From NCBI GenBank assembly GCA_963745945.1, contig CAVUZG010000004.1:2046001-2110000 (forward strand): a DNA stretch of 64,000 bases. Reading direction: 5' to 3'. This DNA comes from DATFVA01 sp963745945 (GTDB lineage: Bacteria > Bacteroidota > Ignavibacteria > Ignavibacteriales > Ignavibacteriaceae). The notes under the pieces are model-generated. The model made no database searches and was not told where the DNA came from. It saw only the letters and a program-made list of their open reading frames with translations. This document shows positions 1 through 9,863 of this stretch, in pieces; position 1 is the stretch's first letter; each line of letters starts with the position of its first letter. A program made the position numbers and the translations under genes.

Positions 1-41
1 TAATAAAGGAGGTTTCGACCCCCTGAAGTAATGGAAGTATA

Positions 42-1925
42 ATGGATAGAAATACAACAATAGCATTTATATTAATCGGCGCCATACTGGTGCTCTGGTT
101 TTATCTGAACTCCCCTTCCCCGGAACAAATACAAAAGGGAAAGACAACGGATACAACCGCCGTTCATACGGATTCCGTTAAGATAAAAAAAGAAATTGCT
201 GTTGATACAGTAAAAGTTAAAGAAAAAAAGACCCCGGTTGTTGAAAATGATAGTTTAAAATACGGCAGGTTTTTTACTTCTTCTGATAAAAAAGAAAAAT
301 TAATTACAATTGAAAATAATTTGATTGTGATGGAAATTTCAACGCGCGGCGCAAATATCAGAAAATATTATATGAAGAAGTTTAATAACTGGTATTCAAT
401 CCATAGTAACGGGGATAATAATTTTTATAAAACTCATGTTCAGCTAATAGACTATTCACAGGGGAACGCTTACAATCTTTCCTTTGTAACTTCAGACGGG
501 AAAGCAATAAATACCGCATCTCTAAATTTTAATTCTGATGCAGAAAAAAGTCATTATAAATTAGCAGACAAAGACTCCCTGGTTTTATCATTTAAACTTC
601 CTGCAGCGGATAATTCTTACATAATTAAGAAATTTACTTTTTACGGAGACAAGTACAGTTTTCAAAGTGAAATTGATCTTGTTAATATGACAAACTTAAT
701 CAGCAATAATTCATACGACCTTGTTTGGAACAGCGGGTTGAGGTTTGTAGAAGAAAATTCGGTTGATGAAGCAAACTATTCCGATGCCAGTGTTTATTAC
801 GGAGGTGAACAGGTAATACTTGATGCCTCTTCAGTTGGTGAAAAAGTTAATAAAGATTTTAACGGAAGAGTTGATTGGGCCGCAGTAAGAAACAAATATT
901 TTGCAGCCATAATTGCGCCGACTAATCCTAACGAAGTAAACGGAGCCTATGTTGACGGCGTACGTAAAGCAGTGGGAAAAACAGGAATTAAAGAAGATTA
1001 TTCTGTTAGAATCAACGTTCCATTTAAAAACACCGGATTTGAAAAAAGTACATTTATGGTCTATATAGGACCGGTTGATTATGACCTCTTAAAAGTATAT
1101 GGGGATAAGTTTACAGCCATTGTAGATTTCGGTAGTTTCTTTGGTTTAAAGTTTATTGTCAGGCCCATTGCGGAATACGTGCTTTTGCCCCTGTTTAATT
1201 TTCTACATACTTTTATTCCGAATTATGGTTTTGTAATTATCGTCTTTTCATTAATTATAAAATTTGTCCTTTATCCGCTTACCAAAACCAGCTATCAGTC
1301 AATGAAAAAGATGCAGCTTCTTCAGCCGAAGATTGCTGAGCTAAAAGAAAAATATAAAGATGACTCTCAGAAGCTAAATAAAGAAACGATGAAACTGTAT
1401 TCAACTTACGGGGTTAATCCTGCCGGGGGCTGTCTTCCATTACTTCTGCAGATGCCTATTTTTATTGCTCTTTGGGGTCTATTTAAAACTGCGATTGAGT
1501 TGAGGCAGCAGCCGTTTATGTTGTGGATGAAGGATCTTTCTACACCCGATGTAATTGCTAACTTACCCTTTAAGCTTCCCTTGTTCGGGATAGACCAGAT
1601 AAGCGGACTTGCTTTATTAATGGGAGTAACAACTTTCGTTCAACAGAAGATGAGCGTTAAAGATCCGAAACAGGCAGGGCTAGTTTATATTATGCCTGTT
1701 ATGCTGACAATTATGTTTATGTCATTCCCCTCCGGGCTGAATCTTTATTATTTTATGTTTAATGTTTTTTCGATAGCGCAACAATATTACATTAATCATA
1801 AACATGATGGTATGGAATTAGTCCCGGTGAAAAACCCAAACAAGAAAAAAGGATTTATGTCCAAACTTATGGAAGCAGCCGAACAGAACGCAAAAGTACA
1901 ACAGCAGCAGAAAAAGAAAAGGTAA
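42..1925 (+). CDS. yidC: Membrane protein insertase YidC
   Basis: Inserts and folds inner-membrane proteins, alone or with SecYEG. The 627 aa product has an N-terminal membrane anchor (about residues 5-24), a low-complexity Lys/Thr/Val linker, a large periplasmic beta domain (about 80-360), and the conserved Oxa1/YidC five-helix core (about 375-590). The core contains the KTSYQSMKKMQLLQPKI cytoplasmic loop and the GGCLPLLLQMPIFIALWGLF segment. A lysine near residue 407 (SLIIKFVLYPLT) takes the place of the hydrophilic-groove arginine of well-studied homologues. The C-terminus is a short basic tail (QQQQKKKR), common in this family. Length and architecture match Gram-negative YidC. It is the first gene of the window, so its usual upstream partners (rnpA, yidD) cannot be seen. 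Confidence 0.97.
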   Translation: MDRNTTIAFILIGAILVLWFYLNSPSPEQIQKGKTTDTTAVHTDSVKIKKEIAVDTVKVKEKKTPVVENDSLKYGRFFTSSDKKEKLITIENNLIVMEISTRGANIRKYYMKKFNNWYSIHSNGDNNFYKTHVQLIDYSQGNAYNLSFVTSDGKAINTASLNFNSDAEKSHYKLADKDSLVLSFKLPAADNSYIIKKFTFYGDKYSFQSEIDLVNMTNLISNNSYDLVWNSGLRFVEENSVDEANYSDASVYYGGEQVILDASSVGEKVNKDFNGRVDWAAVRNKYFAAIIAPTNPNEVNGAYVDGVRKAVGKTGIKEDYSVRINVPFKNTGFEKSTFMVYIGPVDYDLLKVYGDKFTAIVDFGSFFGLKFIVRPIAEYVLLPLFNFLHTFIPNYGFVIIVFSLIIKFVLYPLTKTSYQSMKKMQLLQPKIAELKEKYKDDSQKLNKETMKLYSTYGVNPAGGCLPLLLQMPIFIALWGLFKTAIELRQQPFMLWMKDLSTPDVIANLPFKLPLFGIDQISGLALLMGVTTFVQQKMSVKDPKQAGLVYIMPVMLTIMFMSFPSGLNLYYFMFNVFSIAQQYYINHKHDGMELVPVKNPNKKKGFMSKLMEAAEQNAKVQQQQKKKR

Positions 1926-1947
1926 AAGTGTTTTAAAAACGTTAATT

Positions 1948-1974
1948 TTCTCCTGTTAAATATTTTCAGGAGAA
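1948..1974 (+). promoter_or_regulatory. Hairpin covering the Shine-Dalgarno-like AGGAG of the patatin gene
   Basis: The arms TTCTCCTG (1948-1955) and CAGGAGAA (1967-1974) pair perfectly over 8 bp with an 11-nt A/T-rich loop. The right arm holds the only AGGAG before the downstream ATG at 1989, but 16 nt away, which is long for a ribosome binding site. It may be a weak terminator after yidC, or a leader hairpin that hides the ribosome site. There is no U-tract after it. Confidence 0.4.
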
Positions 1975-1988
1975 GCAGCGTAAAATAA

Positions 1989-4691
1989 ATGATCCGCAAT
2001 AAGAAAATACTGATATTATTCCTTTTGATTGGGTTCTCGGCGGTTCATTCACAAACAAGATACGTTATTTCAATTGAACACGTATCCCAAAAACTTCCCT
2101 TCGGATTAACCAAAGAAATTCCTAAAACAAAACCGGTAATTGCTCTGGCTCTCAGCGGCGGCGGAGCCCGCGGGCTTTCACAAATTGGAATATTAAAAGC
2201 ATTAGAAGAGGCCGGAATAAAAGTGGATATAATTGTAGGCACAAGCATGGGCAGCATAGTTGGCGGGTTATATTCTGCCGGGTATTCTGTTGAACAGCTC
2301 GACTCAATTGCTGTTAATACAGATTGGGATGATCTTCTTGCATCCGAACATGAAACCAACAGACGTGAATTATTTATAGATCAAAAAGTTACCGAGGATA
2401 AAGCAATCTTTTCTCTCAGAATGAAAGGGTTGACACCTGTTTTACCTACCTCTATCAACAACGGACAAAAACTATCGAATTATCTTAACCTGCTTACACT
2501 TCAGGCTCCAATTCATGTTAAGAACAACTTTGATGAACTTAAAACAAGGTTCAGGGCGGTTTGTACAAACCTTGTTACAGGCAGCCAGGTAATCATAAGC
2601 AAAGGATCGTTAAGCCAGGCGATGAGGGCAAGTTCAAGCGTATCGTTTTTTCTCTCACCAGTAAAAGTTGATTCTCTTATCCTTGTTGATGGTGGGCTGG
2701 TTGCCAATATTCCTGTTAAAATAGCCAAACAGATGGGGGCTGATTATATAATTGCGGTGAATACCACCAGCGATCTTCATTCTGAAAGTGAACTTGAATA
2801 TCCCTGGGTAATAGCTGATCAGATTATAAGCATACCAATGAAGTTATTAAATGAGATGCAGTTAAAGGAAGCAAATACTATTATAACTCCAAATCTTAAC
2901 GAGGAAACTTCCACTGATTTTTCTAACGTAAAGGAAATAATTCAAAAAGGGTACTCGTCAGCGCTTCCATTTGTTAAGGATATAAAAGATAAGATTGATT
3001 CAATGATGATAGGGAACTACCCTTCTCCAAACATCTATTTTGGCAATTTGTTTCAGACTGATGAGGATTCTGTTTCGGAGATTTTTGTAAAGAATTTATC
3101 TTACAAAGACTCTATCTCCTCAGATGAGATCAGATATAACTTGTGCCGTCTTTTTAAGAATGGCAACTATGCTGATCTCAAAGCAGCTGTAGACGAAAAG
3201 AACAAATATTCCACGGTAAAAATTATTGGTGATTTAAATCCCAAAATAAATTATATCAATATTAACGGGATGTCTTTAATTAATCAGGCAATCGGAGATT
3301 CTATATTTACCCCGTTGAAAGGGAAACCATATAACGCTGAAAAAATACTCGCGAAGGTAATTGATTTTATAAACCTCTACCGCATGCAAGGATATTCACT
3401 TGCGGAAATAAGAAAAGTAGATTTTAATTCTGAAGAAGGAATACTCAGCGTCAGAATAGATGAAGGGATAATTTCTCAAATTCAGATTGTCGGAAACAAA
3501 ACAACAAACAAATCGGTTATCGAGAGAGAATTTCCGCTTGAACCCGGAGATTATTTTGTTTACCAGAAAGTAAAGCAGGGATTAACAGATTTAAGAAGCA
3601 CGAATCTTTTTAATGATATTCTTCTCACGGTAAAAAGAGAAGAGAATAAAAACATCATTGTTTTGAATGTCAGCGAAAAGATATCCAGCCTCATAAGGGT
3701 TGGTTTCAGGGTTGATAATGAAAATAAAGCACAGCTAAGTCTTGACTTTAGAGACGAAAATCTCTTTGGCAGCGGAACCGAACTTGGACTTCTTCTTTTT
3801 GGTGGAACAAGAAACCGCGCATATGTTCTAGAGCATAAATCGAACAGAATTTTTAATACGTACTTCACATATAATATAAATGCATTTTACCGGTTTAATG
3901 ATGTATTTAAATATCAGGAAGATTCCACTTCAAGCGTCCATAGATTTTCGAGAAGTGCTATTGGTGAATACAGGCAGATTTTTTATGGGGCATCACTTTC
4001 TGTCGGAACACAGGTGGAACGTTTCGGCAATCTGATATTCACCGGCAAATACAAATATGATGAGATTAAAAACAAGTACAATTCTCCGGTTGAGCCATAC
4101 AAAAATAAAATTGTGAGCCTAAAAGCAAGCTCTACTATTGATACCCAGGACAAATACCCATATCCGCAAAAAGGATTTTATTTTAATGCGGAATATGAGG
4201 TTGCCCAAAAGGTTTTAGGCGGAAAAGTCGGATATACAAATTTTAATTTTCAATATAAAAGTTATTTCACGTTGAACGGAATTCACACAATATCTCCTAA
4301 AATAATGATGGGATTTGCAGACAAAACCCTTCCCCTGAGTGAAGAATATTCCCTTGGAGGACAAGATTCTTTTTTTGGAATGAGGGCTGATGAATTCCGA
4401 GGAAGACAGATTTTTCTATCTTCTTTGGAGTATAGAATCAAACTTCCGTTTGAAATATTTTTTGAAACTTATTTTAAGATGAGATATGATCTTGGCTCAA
4501 CCTGGGAGGTACAGGAACAAATTAAATTTAAAGAATTAAAACACGGCGTAGGTCTTACGTTATCATTTAATACTCCTTTCGGCCCGGCAGATTTTTCAAT
4601 CGGCAGAAGTTTTCTCTTTAAGAACATTCCTAATAACCCCGTAAGCCTGGGGGATGTTTATTTCTACTTTGCAATTGGATATTACTACTAG
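1989..4691 (+). CDS. Patatin-like phospholipase with C-terminal Omp85-type barrel
   Basis: A 900 aa patatin/BamA-like fusion, probably a surface-associated lipid acyl hydrolase (RssA/PlpD type). A signal peptide ends near residue 21. The patatin domain (about 50-330) shows the oxyanion loop SGGGARG (about 56-62), nucleophile Ser86 in GTSMG and the catalytic Asp of DGG at residue 234. Then follow POTRA-like repeats (about 400-590), seen for example in VRIDEGIISQIQIVGNKTTN, and a bacterial surface antigen barrel (about 590-900) ending in an aromatic FYFAIGYYY, as barrel proteins do. Known PlpD-type proteins use the barrel to dimerise in or cross the outer membrane. It follows yidC by 63 nt on the same strand. 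The substrate is unknown. Confidence 0.92.
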   Translation: MIRNKKILILFLLIGFSAVHSQTRYVISIEHVSQKLPFGLTKEIPKTKPVIALALSGGGARGLSQIGILKALEEAGIKVDIIVGTSMGSIVGGLYSAGYSVEQLDSIAVNTDWDDLLASEHETNRRELFIDQKVTEDKAIFSLRMKGLTPVLPTSINNGQKLSNYLNLLTLQAPIHVKNNFDELKTRFRAVCTNLVTGSQVIISKGSLSQAMRASSSVSFFLSPVKVDSLILVDGGLVANIPVKIAKQMGADYIIAVNTTSDLHSESELEYPWVIADQIISIPMKLLNEMQLKEANTIITPNLNEETSTDFSNVKEIIQKGYSSALPFVKDIKDKIDSMMIGNYPSPNIYFGNLFQTDEDSVSEIFVKNLSYKDSISSDEIRYNLCRLFKNGNYADLKAAVDEKNKYSTVKIIGDLNPKINYININGMSLINQAIGDSIFTPLKGKPYNAEKILAKVIDFINLYRMQGYSLAEIRKVDFNSEEGILSVRIDEGIISQIQIVGNKTTNKSVIEREFPLEPGDYFVYQKVKQGLTDLRSTNLFNDILLTVKREENKNIIVLNVSEKISSLIRVGFRVDNENKAQLSLDFRDENLFGSGTELGLLLFGGTRNRAYVLEHKSNRIFNTYFTYNINAFYRFNDVFKYQEDSTSSVHRFSRSAIGEYRQIFYGASLSVGTQVERFGNLIFTGKYKYDEIKNKYNSPVEPYKNKIVSLKASSTIDTQDKYPYPQKGFYFNAEYEVAQKVLGGKVGYTNFNFQYKSYFTLNGIHTISPKIMMGFADKTLPLSEEYSLGGQDSFFGMRADEFRGRQIFLSSLEYRIKLPFEIFFETYFKMRYDLGSTWEVQEQIKFKELKHGVGLTLSFNTPFGPADFSIGRSFLFKNIPNNPVSLGDVYFYFAIGYYY

Positions 4692-4889
4692 AGAACGCTT
4701 CTGAAAGTAAGCTTTTATTTAATCTGGACAAAGCACGCATTTATCGGGTACAAATTGAAGGCAAAAAATATTAAAAGGATAATTAGTTTTGTTTATAACG
4801 TTTCTTTCTCGTCGTTGTCAAAGGTGTTTCTTCAAAACATTTAGAAATGTGATAAGAATGACGGAAGAGAAAGTCGGTTAAAATTTCAA

Positions 4890-6356
4890 CTAGCCACTTT
4901 TTAATTTTGCCTTTTGGTATAAATCAAGATATGCTTTTGCAGCATTTTCCCAGGAATAATTTTTCTTCATTCCGTTAAGCTGTATTTTTTTCCAGGTGGG
5001 TTTGTCTTTAAATGTTTCAACAGCGCGAGCGAGGGTTGAGAACATTGCATAACCGTTATAGTCATTAAATGTAAACCCAGTTCCGGTTTCAAAACCCGCA
5101 GACTTATATTCATGCCAGTCCTGAACCGTATCATTTAATCCGCCGGTTTTTCTTACAACTGGCACGGTTCCGTATTTTAGGCTATATATCTGGTTTAATC
5201 CGCAGGGCTCATACATTGAAGGCATTAAAAAAATATCTGCAGCAGCTTCTACCAAATGAGATAATTCATTATTGTATCCAATGTAAACTGCCACCTTGTC
5301 CCCGTAATTTTGAGAAACATTAGTAAACATTTGTTCAAATTTGTCCTCACCGCTTCCAAGAATCACCCACTGTACTTCCATCTCCATCAGCTGATTTATC
5401 ACTTTCTCCACAAGATCAAATCCCTTTTGAGAAACAAGCCTTGAAACAATTCCAACCAAAGGAATGTTTTCGCTGAACACCAGGTTAAAATGTTCAAGAA
5501 GGAATTTTTTATTTTTTATTTTCCCTGTGAGATAATCAGTATTATAACGGAAAGGGATTAACTTATCATTAGATGGATCCCAGGTATCATAATCTACTCC
5601 GTTCAATATTCCATAAAGATCTTTCTCTCTGGTTTTTAACACACTCTCAAGACCAGCTCCGTATTCAGGCATAAGAATTTCATGTGCATACGTCGGGCTT
5701 ACTGTATTTATTATTTCCGAAAACAATATTCCAGCTTTCATGAAGTTAACATTTCCGTTCTGTTCTACCGGGCCGCTGGGTATAGCCAATTCCTCCCGGA
5801 TTTCTGCGGCGAATAATGTTTTATTCGAAAAGACCCCCTGATATCCAATATTATGAATTGTAAAAAGGAATGAAGTTTTATCAAACATTCGGTCCCAGCT
5901 ATAGTTATCTTTTACAAACAAAGGAAGTAAACCTGTCTGCCAATCGTTACAATGAATAATATCAGGAGACCATTGTAGTCTCTGCAGAACTTCAATTACT
6001 CCCTTGCTGAAAAGAATAAATCTTTCGTCTTCATCAAGATCGTTGGTATAAATCTGTCCGCGAAAAAAGTAATGCGGACAGTCTATAAAGTTTATTTCTA
6101 CATTTGATTCCGGGAGCTTTGCCTGGTGGACATGCATAAATCTGGTTACACCATTTACCCTTAAAGGCATCTCGCCTATTTCCCAGCAATATTTTATGTT
6201 GTATTTATCTTCATCAACAAAATTATATTTGGGCATAAAAACTTTAACCTCATTGCCGGTTTTTGCAATCTCCTTTGGAAGAGAACCGGCAACGTCTGCC
6301 AGTCCCCCGGTCTTTGCAAAAGGAAAAACTTCCGAAGAAACAAATGCTATCCTCAT
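4890..6356 (-). CDS. glgA: Glycogen synthase (ADP-glucose type)
   Basis: Adds glucose from ADP-glucose to the non-reducing end of an alpha-1,4-glucan; a GT5 family enzyme of 488 aa, the usual length. The N-terminal half starts RIAFVSSEVFPFAKTGGLADV, whose KTGGL motif binds ADP-glucose. The C-terminal half has the glycosyltransferase signature EPCGLNQIYSLKYGTVPVV and KTGGLNDTV. I start at the ATG at 6356, which has AAGGTGA just upstream, rather than a GTG two codons earlier. No other glycogen gene lies nearby, so it appears to be a single gene running opposite to the patatin gene. The preceding gene on this strand has its own terminator. Confidence 0.96.
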   Translation of the reverse strand: MRIAFVSSEVFPFAKTGGLADVAGSLPKEIAKTGNEVKVFMPKYNFVDEDKYNIKYCWEIGEMPLRVNGVTRFMHVHQAKLPESNVEINFIDCPHYFFRGQIYTNDLDEDERFILFSKGVIEVLQRLQWSPDIIHCNDWQTGLLPLFVKDNYSWDRMFDKTSFLFTIHNIGYQGVFSNKTLFAAEIREELAIPSGPVEQNGNVNFMKAGILFSEIINTVSPTYAHEILMPEYGAGLESVLKTREKDLYGILNGVDYDTWDPSNDKLIPFRYNTDYLTGKIKNKKFLLEHFNLVFSENIPLVGIVSRLVSQKGFDLVEKVINQLMEMEVQWVILGSGEDKFEQMFTNVSQNYGDKVAVYIGYNNELSHLVEAAADIFLMPSMYEPCGLNQIYSLKYGTVPVVRKTGGLNDTVQDWHEYKSAGFETGTGFTFNDYNGYAMFSTLARAVETFKDKPTWKKIQLNGMKKNYSWENAAKAYLDLYQKAKLKSG

Positions 6357-6416
6357 AATCACCTTAAATTCGATTTATTATATCTATAAAAATTTTTTGC
6401 AAAAACAAAAAACAAT

Positions 6417-6443
6417 CGGGATACATATTAAATATCCCGGGAT
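6417..6443 (-). terminator. Terminator-like hairpin after the DUF3078 gene
   Basis: Arms CGGGATA (6417-6423) and TATCCCG (6433-6439) form a 7 bp stem. Read on the minus strand, the stem follows the stop codon of the DUF3078 gene and is followed by ATTG and a run of six T. The plus strand also has a T run after the stem, but no plus-strand gene ends here. Confidence 0.6.
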
Positions 6444-6446
6444 TTT

Positions 6447-7295
6447 TTATAGCAAGCTATATGTGAATCCAATTTGCAAGGCTTCTTTGATTTGCGTTTT
6501 TGGTGACTGATCTTTTTGATAAATTAATAGAAAGGCCAGGTTGACATTCAGGTAATCATTTACTTTTGCAATAAAAGCATTGTCCCATCTTACGTCCCAG
6601 ACATCCATACTTTCAAATCTTGTGAATAATCTTAAATTACTTTTGTATAGCAAATTTTCCTGTAACGCAAATTCGGCGGTTGTAACAGATTCCAATCCGG
6701 TTTCAACTTTCGTTTTTTCAACTTTGGTAGTTGCCGGATCATCAGCATATTGATTGTATTTGTTAGTAAAAGTTTCCTGAACAGCAAAACCAATCCTGGT
6801 TGTAAAGTATTCAAGTTTGTTGTATGTAAAACCAATACTTTGTGTAACATAACCGGGATCAAAAAAACCCGCGATTGCAATAACGGGGTCTTTGCTATAA
6901 TCATATCCGGTTCCAAGTGCGCTTCTTACAGTATTACTAACATATGGATCAACGACCCACCCGACATTATATGAGAGAACACTTTCGAGGTAGAGTTCAT
7001 TATCTGTAGTTCTGTAATCCTGGCTGCCAAGTTTTGTTCTCCCATAAGCAAGCTTCAGATCATTCTTAAATTTCCAGGACTCGGTATAATATTTTAATCC
7101 GCCTGCCCCGATAAAAGAAATTGCAAGTGCGTTTTCACCACCCTGCGTCCAGTTGCTTAAAGCTACCTGACTCAGATTAATACCCACAACCGCAAGCGGT
7201 GTCCAGGTGTAAAGTTTTATCGAATCTTCCTGTGCCAGAAGAAATTGTGATATAAAAAAAACACACATCAGAATGATTGATAATTTAACTTTCAT
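6447..7295 (-). CDS. DUF3078 family outer-membrane protein
   Basis: A 282 aa secreted protein with an N-terminal signal peptide cut after about residue 21 (SQFLLAQED). The mature start TPLAVVGINLSQVALSNWTQGGENA is the hallmark of DUF3078, a Bacteroidota/Chlorobiota family predicted to form an outer-membrane beta barrel. Alternating hydrophobic/aromatic strands run to the C-terminal IGFTYSLL. The start at 7295 has AAGGATAA upstream. No biochemical function is established for the family, so I assign only location. It lies upstream of glgA on the same strand, with a likely terminator between. Confidence 0.85.
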   Translation of the reverse strand: MKVKLSIILMCVFFISQFLLAQEDSIKLYTWTPLAVVGINLSQVALSNWTQGGENALAISFIGAGGLKYYTESWKFKNDLKLAYGRTKLGSQDYRTTDNELYLESVLSYNVGWVVDPYVSNTVRSALGTGYDYSKDPVIAIAGFFDPGYVTQSIGFTYNKLEYFTTRIGFAVQETFTNKYNQYADDPATTKVEKTKVETGLESVTTAEFALQENLLYKSNLRLFTRFESMDVWDVRWDNAFIAKVNDYLNVNLAFLLIYQKDQSPKTQIKEALQIGFTYSLL

Positions 7296-7346
7296 TTTAT
7301 TATCCTTAATTTATTAGTGAAATAATTTATTTACAGAAATAAAGCT

Positions 7347-8138
7347 ATGAATATAAATAAAAACGGACTTTCAATATTTGTTGACGGAGATGAAAGCATG
7401 TCCGCAATAATCTTTATACACGGTTTCCCGTTTGACCACCATATGTGGAACAATCAAACAGGTAAATTTAGTTCAAATTATTTTTGTATCACATATGATG
7501 TAAGAGGACTGGGTGATTCTGAACCGGGAGATGGCCAGTACACTATGGAATCATTTGTGGATGACCTTGAAATAGTTATGGACGAATCGAATGTAAATAA
7601 ACCGGTTTTATGCGGCTTCTCAATGGGGGGGTATATTTCGCTTAGAGCAGTGGAGAAAATGGAGGAAAAATTCAGCGGATTAATTCTTTGTGATACTAAA
7701 TCAGGGGCAGATAATAATGAAGGAAAAATCAATCGCTCGCTCGGGATAAAGAAAATTAATTCAGAAGGTGTTAAAAAATTTGTTGGTGATTTTATCCCGA
7801 ATTGTTTTAGTGATTTTTCTCTTGAAAACAGAAACGAATTAGTAAACAAAACAATCAGAGGTTCAGAATCTTATTCGCCGACAGGAATAAAGGGCTGTCT
7901 TCTTGCTATGGTGGGAAGAACCGATACAACTGAATATCTATCAAAGCTCAAAATCCCCACTCTTGTTTTATGTGGTGAAGAGGATAACCTTACAACACCG
8001 GACGTGATGATGGGAATGGCAGATAGAATTCATAACTCAGAATTTTATACAATTCCAAAAGCAGGCCACCTGAGCCCAATAGAAAACCCGGAAGCAGTTA
8101 ATAAACATATCGAATCCTTCCTTAAAAGGATTAAGTAA
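7347..8138 (+). CDS. Alpha/beta hydrolase
   Basis: A 263 aa alpha/beta hydrolase fold protein without signal peptide, so probably cytoplasmic. It shows the oxyanion segment IHGFPFDHHMW (about 24-34), nucleophile Ser92 in GFSMGG, the acid in CGEEDNLTTPD, and the histidine in AGHLSPIENPE near the C-terminus. The layout is like 3-oxoadipate enol-lactonases, pimeloyl-ACP esterases and similar small carboxylesterases, but no aromatic-degradation or biotin genes lie nearby, so the substrate is open. The next gene starts 2 nt after its stop, which suggests one transcript. Confidence 0.88.
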   Translation: MNINKNGLSIFVDGDESMSAIIFIHGFPFDHHMWNNQTGKFSSNYFCITYDVRGLGDSEPGDGQYTMESFVDDLEIVMDESNVNKPVLCGFSMGGYISLRAVEKMEEKFSGLILCDTKSGADNNEGKINRSLGIKKINSEGVKKFVGDFIPNCFSDFSLENRNELVNKTIRGSESYSPTGIKGCLLAMVGRTDTTEYLSKLKIPTLVLCGEEDNLTTPDVMMGMADRIHNSEFYTIPKAGHLSPIENPEAVNKHIESFLKRIK

Positions 8139-8140
8139 AA

Positions 8141-9124
8141 ATGAAAGCAATAATAGTTAATAAACCAGGCGGAGCAGAAGAAATGGAAATCGGAGAAATT
8201 CCAACACCTGATCCGAGGGAAAACGAAATTTTAGTAAAGGTTTTTACTACATCTCTAAATCGTGCAGATATTCTTCAACGTGAAGGCAAATACCCACCCC
8301 CAGCCGGAGCGAGTGAAATATTGGGACTTGAAATGGCGGGGGAAGTAGTCTCTTTTGGCAGCAAAGCAACCAGATGGAAAAAAGGGGATAAGGTTTTTGG
8401 ACTACTGCCCGGTGGAGGTTACGCAGAGTTTGCTGTGATCGATGAGCGAATGGCTAACCGTGTGCCTTCAAATTTGAGTTATGAAGAAGCGGCGTCAATT
8501 CCGGAAGTGTTTTTAACCGCCTACCAGGCAATTGTTTGGCATTCAAGATTATTATCGGGAGAAAAAATATTAATTCATGCAGGCGCAAGCGGCGTTGGAA
8601 CTGCAGCAATACAGATAGCCAAAACGTTTCGTGCAGAAATTTTTATAACAGCCTCAAAAGAAAAACACAAATTGTGTGAAGAACTGGGAACTAATCATAC
8701 TATCGATTATAAAGCGGAGGACTTTGCGGAAAAAATCAAAGAATTAACAAACGGAACCGGGGTTAATGTAATTGTTGATTTTATTGCCGGTCCGTATTTC
8801 CAGCAGAATCTGAATTCTCTTGCGAATGACGGCAGATTAATTTTGCTTGCAACCCTTGGGGGTGGAAAAATTGATGCTGCCGATATAAGACAGATACTTA
8901 CCAAAAGATTAACAATAACTGGTTCAACTTTAAGATCTAGAACAATTGATTACCAGAGAAAACTTAATGAAGCTTTTATAAATTTTGCGGTTGATAAATT
9001 TGAAAAAGGAATTATCAAACCAGTCGTTGATAAAGTGTTCAATTGGAATGATGTTATAAAAGCACACCAGTATATGGAAGCAAATAAAAACATCGGGAAG
9101 ATTGTTCTGAAAATATCAATCTAA
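8141..9124 (+). CDS. NAD(P)H quinone oxidoreductase, PIG3-like
   Basis: A 327 aa zinc-independent medium-chain dehydrogenase/reductase resembling the PIG3/TP53I3 quinone oxidoreductases. The N-terminal GroES-like domain contains TTSLNRADILQREGKYPPP, the motif expected for this subfamily. The Rossmann domain has ILIHAGASGVGTAAIQIAK (about 144-162) for NADPH. Cys/His zinc ligands of alcohol dehydrogenases are absent. It reduces quinone-type electrophiles in characterised relatives. Its start lies 2 nt after the hydrolase stop, with the ribosome site inside that gene's end, so the two are probably co-translated. Confidence 0.9.
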   Translation: MKAIIVNKPGGAEEMEIGEIPTPDPRENEILVKVFTTSLNRADILQREGKYPPPAGASEILGLEMAGEVVSFGSKATRWKKGDKVFGLLPGGGYAEFAVIDERMANRVPSNLSYEEAASIPEVFLTAYQAIVWHSRLLSGEKILIHAGASGVGTAAIQIAKTFRAEIFITASKEKHKLCEELGTNHTIDYKAEDFAEKIKELTNGTGVNVIVDFIAGPYFQQNLNSLANDGRLILLATLGGGKIDAADIRQILTKRLTITGSTLRSRTIDYQRKLNEAFINFAVDKFEKGIIKPVVDKVFNWNDVIKAHQYMEANKNIGKIVLKISI

Positions 9125-9366
9125 AATAATATCCCGGCCTTGAATTACATTCTTCAGTTTCTTTATTAAGCAAGCAGGAGAAGAGACGTAGAGAATTAAT
9201 AAAATGTATAACCAGATTTTACTCATTACACACCTCAATAATTTATTAAAATATATTTCGGCTCTTTGAGGTAAGAAATTATAAAATTAAGATAAAACTA
9301 TTTTTTCATTAAAGAAACAAAAAACTTTCAGCGGCTTGATTGGTTTGAATCAAAATGAAATTTATT

Positions 9367-9846
9367 TCAAACCAACATATTGTTCAAAATACTTTTAATT
9401 TGGTTGATCTGCCCAAGATGATAAATATCGTGCTGAATTAACCCGGTAAGCAGAAAATCATAAGTATAATTTCTGTCCGGTACATTTTCACATAAAACAT
9501 CTTCGTTGAATTTTTTCAGTTCTGCAATTAATGTTGTCTGTGATTCGTCAAATAGTTTAAGGGCCGTTGACCATAAATTATTATTCCCATAGTCTAATTT
9601 CCGCCAGTCATTCTTATCGTTCGGTTTAACATCATATGCCTTATCTCCTTGCAGCAGCTTAATAACAAAGTATTTCCATGTTATTATGTGATAAACCAAA
9701 TCAACTATTGAGTGCGCGCCAGGAGACAATTTTTTGACAGCCACTTCGGGAGTAATGTTTTTTAGAACTTCTGAGAAGGATTTTCCATACCATGGATTTC
9801 CCGAATATATTTCTTCAAACTGGTTTATGTATTCATTTACTTTCAT
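9367..9846 (-). CDS. DinB family protein
   Basis: A 159 aa four-helix-bundle protein of the DinB/YfiT superfamily, putatively metal-dependent. Likely ligands are the histidine in VDLVYHIITW (about residue 52) and the pair in IQHDIYHLGQI (about 138 and 142), the typical HxxxH near the C-terminus. Some family members are thiol transferases and others are damage-inducible with no known reaction; nothing here distinguishes them. It starts 17 nt after the NUDIX gene on the same strand, so the two are likely an operon. A second, different DinB-type gene lies at 29188. Confidence 0.85.
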   Translation of the reverse strand: MKVNEYINQFEEIYSGNPWYGKSFSEVLKNITPEVAVKKLSPGAHSIVDLVYHIITWKYFVIKLLQGDKAYDVKPNDKNDWRKLDYGNNNLWSTALKLFDESQTTLIAELKKFNEDVLCENVPDRNYTYDFLLTGLIQHDIYHLGQINQIKSILNNMLV

Positions 9847-9863
9847 TAATTACATTGTTTTTT

